NCBI GenBank assembly: GCA_037976565.1 | Contig: CP137674.1 | Span: 7,545,789 to 7,609,788 of the forward strand | Length of the DNA stretch: 64,000 bases | Source of the DNA: Mesocentrotus franciscanus | Lineage: Eukaryota > Echinodermata > Echinoidea > Camarodonta > Strongylocentrotidae | Direction of reading: 5' to 3' | Shown: piece after piece, positions 44,917 to 58,365 of the stretch | How the letters are laid out: the number at the start of each line of letters is the position of its first letter | Numbering within the stretch: the stretch's first letter is position 1 | Program-made: the position numbers and the translations under genes | Notes under the pieces: generated by a model | Databases searched by the model: none | Seen by the model: only the letters and a program-made list of their open reading frames with translations | Told to the model about the DNA's origin: nothing

Positions 44917-46698
44917 CTAGACATATAATACTTGTTAATAACAAGTATAGGTGGGCTGTTCAAGTACATGCCACACATGTTTAGTGACATACTAAGTAGT
45001 TAAGAAACATTGGCATGATTTGACCTTATTTTTTGAAATAATCCTCTTATTCAGGTCTATTAGTGTGCCAAATTTCTAGTCTATACGATGCATGGTTTTA
45101 GAGAAACCATGTACAGTATATTTGACCTTTGACCCTCAAATCTAAATATCAAAATGAAATATGCATTTTCTAGATTTTGTTTTTATAAGAAATCATATCT
45201 CCGACTCATACTCTATCCAACTATGAATAAAAAATTAATACACGACAAGGACTCAGATTTCCCATAAGGTTGTACTCAAACGATTGACATATTTCTCCCA
45301 TAGATATAACACGCAAAATTAGGCATTTTATTACATTGTTTGTGATTGTATATGATAATATGTTATAATAGTCGAAGAAGATCATAAAATCAAATTCAAA
45401 ACGACGGCAAAAAAAAAAAAAATTGACCCACCAGGAATCGAACTTGGGTCGCCGGAATGGGAGGCAAGTGCTATGACCACTATACCAAAATAATCCACAT
45501 AGACATTACACGTGAACGGAAAATGGAATTCTCAAATCCCACTTTGCAAGTGAAATATGAGCATGATCCCGGCATCTGATCGAAAAATAAAGGGCACACT
45601 TGTGATAGCTTATTGTCTCAGCTACAACATACTCAAAGCTCAGCAAAAACAAAACTAAAACGACGGAGATATTGCTCGCGAAAGACGGGAATGTAGAATC
45701 CAGTTTTGAGAAAAGTCATGTCCCATGGAGAATACACGCAAAATGTGAAAAATTGACATGCCTCCTTTAATCGCAAAAATACGCCATGATGCCTTTGTCA
45801 AAATGAAAAATCGTGATAACTGCATTTGTAGAAAATTGTCTCAGCTAGAACATATCAAAATTTGGAAGAAAATCGATCAATATTTACAGAGATACAATCA
45901 ATTTTCCAAAAATATGCTGACGTCATAATATGCAAATTGAAATTTTGAGTTCGGAGGCCATTATGATGACGTCATGAGTTAATTGAGGGTCAAATGAGAC
46001 ATGAAATCATATCTCCGACTCATAATCTATCCAAATATGAAAAAAATTGGGAGTTCCCATCCATTCTGAAGAGTTACAATGAATTTTGTATAGGCATGTT
46101 TTTGCCCATATATGCTATGTATTACAAGAGCTCGCGCGCACGGACATTTATCTTGAATGGACGCTCATCTTGTTATTAATGGTCATAAGAGATAAACATG
46201 GTATCAAATTGTTCGAAAAAATATGGGAAATATCATGAAAGAAAAAAATGGCGATTCTATGTTGTGTAATCGTGTTACGCGCGAAAACGCGCGCGCATGT
46301 GCGTGTGCGCGATTTTTATAAAATGCTTAAAATGGCCTGAAACGTATCCAAAATGAATTTGAGACGATTTGGAGCATTTTGAAATTTTGCGCGCGCTGAC
46401 GCACGGACGTACGCATGCGCGCGCGTTTTTGACCTGAAATTGACCGGACGGATATTGACCTTGATCATGATAAATATGAATGAGAAACGACTTTTCGTTA
46501 TGAAGATATGATCATGAGTAGATTTTCAGGAAATTTTACAAAATGGCGCCTAGATGACGTCATCAGTCAAGGTCAAGGTTGAAAACCTTATTGTGCTTTG
46601 TTTATATGCCTATACATATGTGTGCCAAATTTCAAGGTATTTGATTTAACCATTTTCAAGTTATCTTGCTAACAAAAAGTGGGTCGAAATAAGAAAAA
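44917..46698 (-). mobile_element. Helitron-like unit 3 (type A end)
   Basis: 1,782 bp. Same module and hairpin as unit 1, including the tRNA-like sequence at 45424-45492. Confidence 0.6.
45424..45492 (-). ncRNA. tRNA-like sequence in unit 3
   Basis: Same sequence as in unit 1 with no change that I can see in the boxes, followed on the minus strand by a T-run. Confidence 0.6.
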
Positions 46699-48297
46699 CT
46701 AGACATGTAATACTTGTTTCGGAACAAGTATAGGTGGGCTGTTCCAATTAGTGCATACCACACATGGTTAGTGAGATAGTGATCAGTGAAACGTTTGACC
46801 TTTGACCCTAATTTACATACTAATTACTAAGTAGTTAAGATAACAATGGCATGATTTGACCTAAATTTTTGAAATAATCCTCTTATTCAGGTCTATTAGT
46901 GTGCCAAATTTCATGTCTATACAAAGCATTGTTTTAGAGGAACCATGTACAGTATATTTGACCTTTAACCTTAAAATCTAAATAACATAATGAAATATGC
47001 ATATTCTCGATTTTGGGTTTTTATATGAAATATTTTTCTTACCTATCAACATGCAACGTATCAAGTCAATTGCGACCAATATACCAAAATGCTCCACATA
47101 GACATTACACGTATACGGAATATGGGATTTTCAAATCACATTTTGTAGTTAAAATATCACTATGATCTCATTATCTGTTAAAAATAAATGTCACTTCCTG
47201 TGTAGAGAATTGTCTCAGCTACAACATATCCAAAGCTGGCAGAAAATCGAGCAAAAATAATCGAGATATTGCTCAAACAAGACTGGAATGTAGAATGAAG
47301 ATTTCAGAAAAGTCACCTCCCATAGAGAATACACGTAAAATTAGGAATATTGACATGCCTCCTTTAATCGAAAAAGTGGACCATGACGCCATTGTTAAAA
47401 TGAAAAATAAATGTCATATTTCATGTAGACATTTGTCTCAGCTAAAACATATCAAAATTTGGAAGAAAATGATCAATATTTACAGAGATACAATCAATTT
47501 TCCATAAATATGCTGACGTCATAATATGCAAATTGAATTTTGAGTTCCAAGGCCATTATGATGATGTCACGATATACTTAATGGCCAAATGAGACATGAA
47601 ATCATATCTCCGACTCATACTCTATCTAAATATGAAAAAATTGGGGTCCCATGCATCCAAAAGTGCTAATGGATTTTGTATAGGCATGTTTTTGCCCATA
47701 TATGCTATGTATTACAAGAGCTCGCGCGCACGGACATTTATCTTGAACGGACGCTCATTCCGTTATTAATGGTCATAAAGAGATAAACATGGTATCAAAT
47801 TGTTTGGAAAAAAATGGGAAATATCATGAAAGAAAAAAATGGCGATTCTATGTTGTGTAATGGCGTTACGCGCGAAAACGCGCGCATATGTGTGCGCGAT
47901 TTTTCGACAAATGCTTAAAATGGCCTGAAACGTATGCAAAAAATTTGAGACGATTTAGAGCATTTTGAAATTTTGCGCGCGCTGACGCGCGGACGTACGC
48001 GTACGCGCGCGTTTATTGACCTGAAATTGACCGGACGGATATTGACCTTGATCATGATAAATATGAATGAGAAATGATTTTCCGATATGAAGATATGATC
48101 ATGAGTTGATTTTCAGAAAATTTCACAAAATGGCGCCTAGATGACGTCATCAGTCAAGGTCAAGGTTGAAAACCTTATTGTGTTGTCTCCATATGCCTAT
48201 ACATATGTGTACCAAATTTCAAGGTATTTGATTTAACCATTTTCAAGTTATCTTGCTAACAAAAAAGTGGGTCGAAATAAGAAAAATAAATAAATAA
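46699..48297 (-). mobile_element. Helitron-like unit 4 (type C end)
   Basis: 1,599 bp. Hairpin loop TCGG, then GGTGGGCTGTTCCAATTAG. The module contains CCTATCAACATGCAACGTAT and only the first part of the tRNA-like sequence (ACCAATATACCAAAAT). The body is more diverged than in other units. Confidence 0.6.
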
Positions 48298-48369
48298 CTA
48301 GACATTTAATTCGTCATGAGGACGAATTAGGTGGTCTGTCTACAATTCTTATGATCATGCTCATCTTCA

Positions 48370-49000
48370 ATTCAATGATCCAATATAATGATGTTAATGT
48401 AAAATGATGTATTAAGATATGAATTGATGAATGAAGTACTGATGAACTGATAGATTGAACTGATGTGAAATGAACTGAATTGATGAGCTAAACTGATGAA
48501 CTGATGAATGAACTGATGAACTGATATTGAACTGTGACCTGAACTGAAGTAATAACTCAACTGATGAACAAAATATTGAGAAATGATTATGATCAAGATC
48601 ATGATCATAATGAAATTTGATGAAAATATAGAGATAGAGAAGGAGAGAGGGAGACTGGTTATAGTCATGTAAAAATACATGAGCTGGACCGAGGGATGAA
48701 AGAGGAATCAGAATGCATACATTTGGAAGGAGAGAGGAAGTACAAGGAAACATGGTAGGGGTGAAATAAGAATACAAAGGGCACAGCAAAGAGCTAGAGG
48801 AAATTAAGGAACATCCTATAAGACAAAAAGAGGAGAGCAGGAGCCAAAGGCGGGAAAGGAGAGGGTGAGAGTAGAGAAAGAGAGAGGCAGAGACAGCTAG
48901 GGAGACATCAGAGCAGAAGAAGAGGGAGGCAGAACAAGACAGGGAGAGGGAGACAGAGAGAGGGAGAGGGTGAAAAAGAAGAGAGAGAGAGCGATGCAAA
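48370..49000. repeat. Low-complexity tracts: GATGAACT repeats and purine-rich GA tract
   Basis: 48415-48570 consists of ACTGATGAACTGATGAATGA-type repeats. 48620-48995 is a ~375-bp almost pure purine tract (GAGAGAGG, AGGAGAGAGG). Open frames on the opposite strand here (Ser/Leu-rich) are compositional. Confidence 0.85.
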
Positions 49001-49239
49001 GCTGACAAACGGCCTTGGCATATTCGCTATTTCAACTTTCAATTACAAATTTCTACATGATTCCAACATCTGATCAAAAAACGGAAGGCGCACTTCCGAT
49101 AGCTCATAGTATCAGCTATAACATACTTAAATTGGGGGTGCGGGGGAATAGAGCAAAAATAAGCGAGATACTACTCACAGAACAATGTCATGTAGATTAA
49201 TTATGTGAACGAAAATCGACTTCCGTAGACATAACATAA

Positions 49240-50100
49240 CATAACATAATGTCGCCTTTAATTGAAATTTTCACTATGATGACGTCATCAAAACGAAAAG
49301 TGAGGGCACCTTATCTTGTAGAGAATTGTCTTAGCTACAACATATCAAAATTTGGGGGAAAAAAAAGCTCAAATAAGCTAGATAGTGCTCCAAGATTAAT
49401 GTTATGTAGATTCATATGATGTGAACGAAATTCACTTTCATAGACATAACACGCAAATTAAGAAAATTCTGACATGTCGCCTTTAATTGAAATTTTCACT
49501 ATGATGACGTCATCAAAACGAAAAGTGAGGGCACCTTATCTTGTAGAGAATTGTCTTAGCTACAACATATCAAAATTTGGGGGAAAAAAAAGCTCAAATA
49601 AGCTAGATAGTGCTCCAAGATTAATGTTATGTAGATTCATATGATGTGAACGAAATTCACTTTCATAGACATAACACGCAAATTAAGAAAATTCTGACAT
49701 GTCGCCTTTAATTGAAATTTTCACTATGATGACGTCATCAAAACGAAAAGTGAGGGTGACTGATCTTGTAGAGAATTGTCTTAGCTACAACATATCAAAT
49801 TTGGGAGAAAAAAGAGCACAAATAAGCCAGATAGTGCTCAAAGATTAATGTCATGTAGATTCGATGATGTGAACGAAATTTGACTTCGGTAGACATAACA
49901 CGCACGTTAAGAAAATTCTGACATGTCGCCTTTAATTGAAATTTTCACTATGAAGACGTCATCAAAACGAAAAGTGAGGAAACTTATCTTGTAGAGAATT
50001 GTCTTAGCTACAACATATCTAAATTTGAAAGAAAAACAATCAATATTTACAGAGATACAATCAATTTTCAATAAATATGCGGACGTCATAATATGCAAAT
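49240..50100. repeat. 225-bp tandem repeats (four copies)
   Basis: GTCGCCTTTAATTGAAATTT occurs at 49251, 49476, 49701 and 49925 (spacing 225, 225, 224). Each copy has a GATGACGTCATC palindrome (GAAGACGTCATC in the last) and GTAGAGAATTGTCTTAGC. The shared body of the other units contains two diverged copies of the same repeat (for example about 42640-42855), so the body seems built from it. Confidence 0.85.
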
Positions 50101-52133
50101 TCGTATTTTGAGTTCCAAGGCCTTTATGATGACGTCACGATATTTGTACTGGCAAAATGAGACATGAAATCATATCTCCAATTCATACTCTATCCAAATA
50201 TGAAAAAATTGAGAGGAATTCAGGCATTCTGACGAGCTATGGCGGATTTTATATAGACATGTTTTTACCACTTTTACATTATATTGCCCATTGACGCGCG
50301 CACGAATTTTAAAGTTTGACGCACGCGTGTGGCATTATAGAGGGTCGAGAATGACTGGAAGTAGTTGGAAATTGTCAAAAATAGTTTAAGGAATACAAAC
50401 CATGCGAAAAACGGCGTTTTTACGATGTGTACGTGCTGCGCGCGCATAACGCGCGCGCGGACGCGCACGGACGGAAATTTTGAAATGCTTAAAATGACCT
50501 AATTCGTACTCTCGTTTAATAGTTAAGTGATTTTGAGCATTTTTAAATTTGGCGCGCGCGTAAGCGCGCGTGACCTATGTGACCTTTGATTACATGACCT
50601 GTTGACCCTTGACCTAAAGTATATGTGATATGAATATAAATAACCTTTGATGACGCATCATGAAGATATGATTGATAATGGGATTTCACAAAATGGCGCC
50701 TAGATGACGTCACGATGACCTGATGACCTTGAGAATAATGCTGGCATTTGACCTTGATAAGCTTGATGACTGACAAGAAATTGATAAAAATTGATTGAGC
50801 CGAATTTGAGCAATCACGCTTACAATAAAGTGGTGGAAAATAAAAATAAACAAGTGCGTTACCGATATACAAAAACATTTCCCAAAACATTTCCCATAGC
50901 GATTACACGTGAACGGAAAATGGAATTCTCAAATCCCACTTTGCAAGTGAAATATGAGCATGATCCCGGCATCTGATCGAAAAAAAGGCACACTGGTGAT
51001 AGCTTATTGTCTCAGCTACAACATACTCGAAGCTCAGCGAAAACAAAACTAAAACGACGGAGATATTGCTCGCGAAAGACGGGAATGTAGAATCCAGTTT
51101 TGAGAAAAAGTCATGTCCCATAGAGAATACACGCAAAATGTGAAAAATTGACATGCCTCCTTTAATCGCAAAAATACGCCATGATGCCTTTGTCAAAATG
51201 AAAAATCGTGATAACTGCATTTGTAGAGAATTGTCTCAGCTAGAACATATCAAAATTTGGAAGAAAATCGATCAATATTTACAGAGATACAATCAATTTT
51301 CCAAAAATATGCTGACGTCATAATATGCAAATTGAAATTTTGAGTTCGGAGGCCATTATGATGACGTCATGAGTTAATTGAGGGTCAAATGAGACATGAA
51401 ATCATATCTCCGACTCATAATCTATCCAAATATGAAAAAAATTGGGAGTTCCCATCCATTCTGAAGAGTTACAATGAATTTTGTATAGGCATGTTTTGCC
51501 CATGTATTGTGGATAGAGATAGCGCAGGTCCGCAGGTGCTATCAATGACGGACGCTCATTGCGTTATTACTGGTCAGAAAAAGGTGAACAAGGTATCAAA
51601 ATGCTTGGAAAAATATGCCAAATATGATGACAGAGAAAATTTGGCGATTCTATGTTGCAAAATGCCAGAACGCGCGAAAACGCGCGCGCATGCGCGCGTG
51701 CGCGTTTTTAAAATGCTTAAAATGGCCTGAAACGTATTCAAAATGAATTTGAGACGATTTGGAGCATTTTGAAATTTTGCGCGCGCTAGCGCGGACGTAC
51801 GCATGCGCGCGCGTTTTGACCTGAAATTGACCGGACGGATATTGACCTTGATCATGATAAATATGAATGAAAAATGACTTTCCGTTATGAAGATATGATC
51901 ATGAGTTGAAAGTACCAAAAAACACAAAATGGCGCCTGGATGACGTCATGAAGACTTGATGACCTTGAAAATGTTCCTGTCACGTCTCATGACAATGACC
52001 TATGACTGTGCCAAAATTGAACGAAATTGACTAAACTGATCTTGAGTTATCCTGTTAACAAAAAAGTGTGCAAATAAATAAAAATAAATAAATAAATAAA
52101 TAAATAAAGAAAGAAAATTCTGACGAAAACAAT

Positions 52134-52163
52134 AGGTGATCTGTCGATACCGACAGACCACCT
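52134..52163. repeat. Mini-hairpin, variant
   Basis: AGGTGATCTGTCG pairs with CGACAGACCACCT around ATAC, with one mismatch. The stem sequence differs from the other mini-hairpins in its upper part, yet still pairs. Confidence 0.65.
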
Positions 52164-52194
52164 AATAAATAAAGGCAATTTTAACAAAATTATA

Positions 52195-52223
52195 AGGTGG
52201 TCTGTATGATATACAGCCCACCT
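52195..52223. repeat. Mini-hairpin
   Basis: AGGTGG-T-CTGTAT, loop GAT, ATACAG-C-CCACCT. Preceded by AATTTTAACAAAATT, another small palindrome. Confidence 0.7.
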
Positions 52224-52229
52224 AATAAA

Positions 52230-53808
52230 CTAGACATGTAATACTTGTTACGGAACAAGTATAGGTGGGCTGTTCCAATTAGTGCATACCACACATGGTT
52301 AGTGAGATAGTGATCAGTGAAATGTTTGACCTTTGACCCTAATTTACATACTAAGTAGTTAAGATACCATTGGCATGATTTGACCTCAATTTTTGAAATA
52401 ATCCTGTTATTCAGGTCTATTAGTGTGCCAAATTTCATGTCTATACAAAGCATTGTTTTAGAGAAGCCATGTACAGTATATTTGACCTTTAACCTTAAAA
52501 TCTAAATAACATAATGAAATATGCATATTCTCGATTTTGGGTTTTTATATGAAATATTTTTTTATTACCTATCAACATGCAACGTATCAAGTCAATTGCG
52601 ACCAATATACCAAAATACTCCACACAGACATTACACGTATACGGAATATGGGATTTTCAAATCACATTTTGTAGTTAAAATATCACTATGATCTCATTAT
52701 CTGATTAAAAAATAAATGTCACATCCTGTCTAGAGAATTGTCTCAGCTACAACATATCTAAATCTGGCAGAAAATCGAGCAAAAATAATCGAGATATTGC
52801 TCAAACAAGACTGGAATGTAGAATGAAGATTTCAGAAAAGTCACCTCCCTTAGAGAATACACGTAAAATTAGGAAAATTGACATGCCTCCTTTAATCGAA
52901 AAATGGACCATGATGCCATTGTTAAAATGAAAATAAATGTCATATGTCATGTAGACAATTGTCTCAGCTAGAACATATCAAAAATTGGAAGAAAATGATC
53001 AATATTTACAGAGATACAATCAATTTTCCATAAATATGCTGACGTCATAATATGCAAATTGTATTTTGAGTTCCAAGGCCATTATGATGATGTCACGATA
53101 TAATTGATGGCCAAATGAGACATGAAATCATATCTCCGACTCATACTCTATCCAAATATGAAAAATTGGGGTCCCATCCATCCAAAAGAGCTATAATGGA
53201 TTTTGTATAGGCATTTTTTGCCCATATATGCTATGTATTACAAGAGCTCGCGCGCACGGACATTTATCTTGAACGTATGCTTATTCCGTTATTAACAGTC
53301 ATAAAGAGATAAACATGGTATCAAATTGTTTGGAAAAAATGGGAAATATCATGGAAGAAAAAAAATGGCGATTCTATGTTGTATAATCGTGTTACGCGCG
53401 AAAACGCGCGCGCATGTGCGCGATTTTTTATAAAATGCTTAAAATGGCCTGAAACGTATACAAAATGAATTTGAGACGATTTGGAACATTTTGAAATTTG
53501 CACGCGCGCTAACGCACGGACGTACGCATGCGCGCGTTTTTACCTGAAATTGACCGGACGGATATTGACCTTGATCATGATAAATATGAATGAAAAACGA
53601 CTTTTCGTTATGAAGATATGATCATGAGTTGATTTTCAGAAAATTTCACAAAATGGCGCCTAGATGACGTCATCAGTCAAGGTCAAGGTTGAAAACCTTA
53701 TTGTGTTGTCTCCATATGCCTATACATATGTGTGCCAAATTTCAAGGCATTTGATTGAGCCATTTTAAGTTATCTTGCTAACAAAAAAGTGGGTGGAAAT
53801 AAGAAAAA
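52230..53808 (-). mobile_element. Helitron-like unit 6 (type C end)
   Basis: 1,579 bp. Hairpin loop ACGG, module as in unit 4. Confidence 0.6.
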
Positions 53809-55588
53809 CTAGACATGTAATACTTGTTAATAACAAGTATAGGTGGGCTGTTCCAAGTGCATGCCACACATGTTTAGTGACATACTAAGTAGTTAAGATA
53901 ACATTGGCATTATTTGACCTCATTTTTTTGAAATAATCCTCTTATTCAGGTCTATTAGTGTGCCAAATTTCAAGTCTATATTATGCATGGTTTTAGAGAA
54001 ACCATGTACAGTATATTTGACCTTTGACCCTCAAATCTAAATATCAAAATGAAATATGCATTTTCTAGATTTTGTTTTTTTAAGAAATCATATCTCCCAC
54101 TCATACTCTATCCGACTATGAATAAAGAAGTTAATACACGACAAGGACTCAGATTTCCCATAGGGTTGTACTCAAACGATTGACATTCTTCTCCCATAGA
54201 TATAACACGCAAAACTAGGCATTTTATTACATTTGTTTGTGACTGTATATGATAATATGTTATAATAGTCGAAGAAGATCATAAAATCAAATTCAAAACG
54301 ACGGCAAAAAAAAAAATTGACCCACCAGGAATCGAACTTGGGTCGCCGGAATGGGAGGCAAGTGCTATGACCACTATACCAAAATAATCCACATAGACAT
54401 TACACGTGAACGGAAAATGGAATTCTCAAATCCCACTTTGCAAGTGAAATATGAGCATGATCCCGGCATCTGATCGAAAAATAAAGGGCACACTTGTGAT
54501 AGCTTATTGTCTCAGCTACAACATACTCGAAGCTCAGCGAAAACAAAACTAAAACGACGGAGATATTGCTCGCGAAAGACGGGAATGTAGAATCCAGTTT
54601 TGAGAAAAGTCATGTCCCATAGAGAATACACGCAAAATGTGAAAAATTGACATGCCTCCTTTAATCGCAAAAATACGCCATGATGCCTTTGTCAAAATGA
54701 AAAATCGTGGTGACTGCATTTGTAGAAAATTGTCTCAGCTAGAACATATCAAAATTTGGAAGAAAATCGATCAATATTTACAGAGATACAATCAATTTTC
54801 CAAAAATATGCTGACGTCATAATATGCAAATTGAAATTTTGAGTTCGGAGGCCATTATGATGACGTCATGAGTTAATTGAGGGTCAAATGAGACATGAAA
54901 TCATATCTCCGACTCATAATCTATCCAAATATGAAAAAAATTGGGAGTTCCCATCCATTCTGAAGAGTTACAATGAATTTTGTATAGGCATGTTTTTGCC
55001 CATATATGCTATGTATTACAAGAGCTCGCGCGCACGGACATTTATCTTGAATGGACGCTCATCTTGTTATTAATGGTCAATAAGAGATAAACATGGTATC
55101 AAATTGTTAGAAAAATATGGGAAATATCATGAAAGAAAAAAATGGCGATTTTATGTTGTATAATCGTGTTACGCGCGAGAACGGGCGCGGATGTGCGTGT
55201 GCGCGATTTATATAAAATGCTTAACATGGCCTGAAACGTATCCAAAATGAATTTGAGACGATTTGGAGCATTTTGAAATTTTGCGCGCGCGACGCACGGA
55301 CGTACGCATGCGCGCGCGTTTTTACCTGAAATTGACCGGACGGATATTGACCTTGATCATGATAAATATGAATGAAAAACGACTTTTCGTTATGAAGATA
55401 TGATCATGAGTAGATTTTCAGAAAATTTTACAAAATGGCGCCTAGATGACGTCATCAGTCAAGGTCAAGGTTGAAAACCTTATTGTGCTTTATTTATATG
55501 CCAATACATATGTGTGCCAAATTTCAAGGTATTTGATTTAACCATTTTCAAGTTATATTTTCAAGTGGGTCGAAATAAGAAAAATAAA
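53809..55588 (-). mobile_element. Helitron-like unit 7 (type A end)
   Basis: 1,780 bp. Module as in units 1 and 3, with the tRNA-like sequence at 54318-54386. Confidence 0.6.
54318..54386 (-). ncRNA. tRNA-like sequence in unit 7
   Basis: Same sequence as in units 1 and 3. Boxes intact, T-run follows. Confidence 0.6.
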
Positions 55589-57191
55589 CTAGACATGTAA
55601 TACTTGTTTCGGAACAAGTATAGGTGGGCTGATCCAATTAGTGCATAACACACATGGTTAGTGAGATAGTGATCAGTAAAATGTTAGACCTTTGACCCTT
55701 ATTTACATACTAAGTAGTTAAAATACCATTGGCATGATTTGACCTAAATTTTTGAAATAATCCTCTTATTCAGGTATTTGTGTGCCAAATTGATGTCTAC
55801 AAAGCATATTTTTAGAGAAACCATGTACAGTATATTTGACCTTTAACCTTAAAATCTAAATAACATAATGAAATATGCATATTCTCGATTGTGTGTTTTT
55901 ATATGAAATATTTTGTCTTACCTATCAACATGCAACGTTTCAAGTCAATTGCGACCAATATACCAAAATAATCCACATAGACATTACACGTGAACGGAAA
56001 ATGGAATTCTCAAATCCCACTTTGCAAGTGAAATATGAGCATGATCCCGGCATCTGATCGAAAAATAAAGGGCACATTTGTGATAGCTTATTGTCTCAGC
56101 TACAACATACTCGAAGCTCAGCAAAAACGAAACTAAAACGACGGAGATATTGCTCGCGAAAGACGGGAATGTAGAATCCAGTTTTGAGAAAAAGTCATGT
56201 CCCATAGAGAATACACGCAAAATGTGAAAAATTGACATGCCTCCTTTAATCGCAAAAATACGCCATGATGCCTTTGTCAAAATGAAAAATCGTGATGACT
56301 GCATTTGTAGAAAATTGTCTCAGCTAGAACATATCAAAATTTGGAAGAAAATCGATCAATATTTACAGAGATACAATCAATTTTCCAAAAATATGCTGAC
56401 GTCATAATATGCAAATTGAAATTTTGAGTTCGGAGGCCATTATGATGACGTCATGAGTTAATTGAGGGTCAAATGAGACATGAAATCATATCTCCGACTC
56501 ATAATCTATCCAAATATGAAAAAAATTGGGAGTTCCCATCCATTCTGAAGAGTTACAATGAATTTTGTATAGGCATGTTTTTGCCCATATATGCTATGTA
56601 TTACAAGAGCTCGCGCGCACGGACATTTATCTTGAATGGACGCTCATCTTGTTATTAATGGTCATAAAGAGATAAACATGGTATCAAATTGTTCGAAAAA
56701 TATGGAAATATCATGAAAGAAAAAAATGGCGATTCTATGTTGTGTAATGGTGTTACGCGCGAAAACGCGCGCATGTGCGTGTGCGCGATTTTTATAAAAT
56801 GCTTAAAATGGCCTGAAACGTATCCAAAATGAATTTGAGACGATTTGAAGCATTTTGAAATTTTGCGCGCGCGCGACGCGGACGTACGCATGCGCGCGCG
56901 TTTTTGACCTGAAATTGACCGGACGGATATTGACCTTGATCATGATAAATATGAATGAAAAACGACTTTTCGTTATGAAGATATGATCATGAGTAGATTT
57001 TCAGAAAATTTTACAAAATGGCGCCTAGATGACGTCATCAGTCAAGGTCAAGGTTGAAAACCTTATTGTGCTTTGTTTATATGCCAATACATATGTGTGC
57101 CAAATTTCAAGGTATTTGATTTAACCATTTTCAAGTTATCTTGCTAACAAAAAAGTGGGTCGAAATAAGAAAAATAAATAATAAAGAATAA
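55589..57191 (-). mobile_element. Helitron-like unit 8 (type C end)
   Basis: 1,603 bp. Hairpin loop TCGG, with GGTGGGCTGATCC. The junction to the body reads ACCAATATACCAAAATAATCC. Confidence 0.6.
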
Positions 57192-58365
57192 CTAGATTTG
57201 TAATACTTGTTTAGAACAAGTATAGGTGGGCTGGTCCAACTAAAATTTAAGACAAAATCAAGGGCACATTTGAGATAGCTTATTGTCTCAGCTACAACAT
57301 ACTCGAAATTCAGCGTAAACGAAGCTAAAACGACGGAGATATTGCTCGCGAAAGACGGAATGTAGAATCCATTTTGAGAAAAATCATGTCCCATAGAGAA
57401 TACACGCAAAATGTGAAAAATTGACATGCCTCCTTTAATCGCCAAAATACGCCATGATGCCTTTGTCAAAATGAAAAATTGGCAACTGCATTTGTAGAAA
57501 ATTGTCTCAGCTAGAACATATCAAAATTTGGAAGAAAATCGATCAATATTTACAGAGATACAATCAATTTTCCAAAAATATGCTGACGTCATAATATGCA
57601 AATTGAAATTTTGAGTTTGGAGGCCATTATGATGACGTCATGAGTTAATTGAGGGTCAAATGAGACATGAAATCATATCTCCGACTCATAATCTATCCAA
57701 ATATGAAAAAAATTGGGAGTTCCCATCCATTCTGAAGAGTTACAATGAATTTTGTATAGGCATGTTTTTGCCCATATATGCTATGTATTACAAGAGCTCG
57801 CGCGCACGGACATTTATATTGAATGGACGCTCATCTTGTTATTAATGGTCAATAAGAGATAAACATGGTATCAAATTGTTCGAAAAATATGGGAAATATG
57901 ATGAAAAAAAAATGGCGATTTTATGTTGTATAATCGTGTTACGCGCGAAAACGCGCGCATGTGCGTGTGCGCGATTTTTATAAAATGCTTAAAATGGCCT
58001 GAAACGTATCCAAAATGAATTTGAGACGATTTGGAACATTTTGAAATTTTGCGCGCGCTAACGCACGGACGTACGCATGCGCGCGCGTTTTTTACCTGAA
58101 ATTGACCGGACGGATATTGACCTTGATCATGATAAATATGAATGAAAAACGACTTTTCGTTATGAAGATATGATCATGAGTATATTTTCAGAAAATTTTA
58201 CAAAATGGCGCCTAGATGACGTCATCAGTCAAGGTCAATGTTGAAAACCTTATTGTGCTTTGTTTATATGCCAATACATATGTGTGCCAAATTTCAAGGT
58301 ATTTGATTTAACCATTTTCAAGTTATCTTGCTAACAAAAAAGTGGGTCGAAATAAGAAAAATAAA
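57192..58365 (-). mobile_element. Helitron-like unit 9 (type B end)
   Basis: 1,174 bp. Hairpin loop TAG, short end module as in unit 2. Confidence 0.6.

Larger units (their letters stand above)
48298..52229 (-). mobile_element. Helitron-like unit 5, variant and composite
   Basis: 3,932 bp. The end hairpin has a different stem, AATTCGTC with GACGAATT, at the same place, followed by AGGTGGTCTGT. The interior is unlike other units: low-complexity tracts (48370-49000), four 225-bp repeats (49240-50100), an old diverged body (50100-50850), a recent body (50900-52080) and two mini-hairpins. It may be several nested insertions. Confidence 0.5.

Noticed and set aside
48298..48345. Hammerhead-type ribozyme suggested by ATGAGGACGAA at the end of unit 5
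   Set aside because: The CTGATGA core and a cleavage triplet in the right places are missing. The sequence is explained by the Helitron-like end hairpin.
48412..49008. 198-codon Ser/Leu-rich minus-strand frame
   Set aside because: It lies over a purine tract and tetranucleotide-like repeats. The composition alone makes the frame open.
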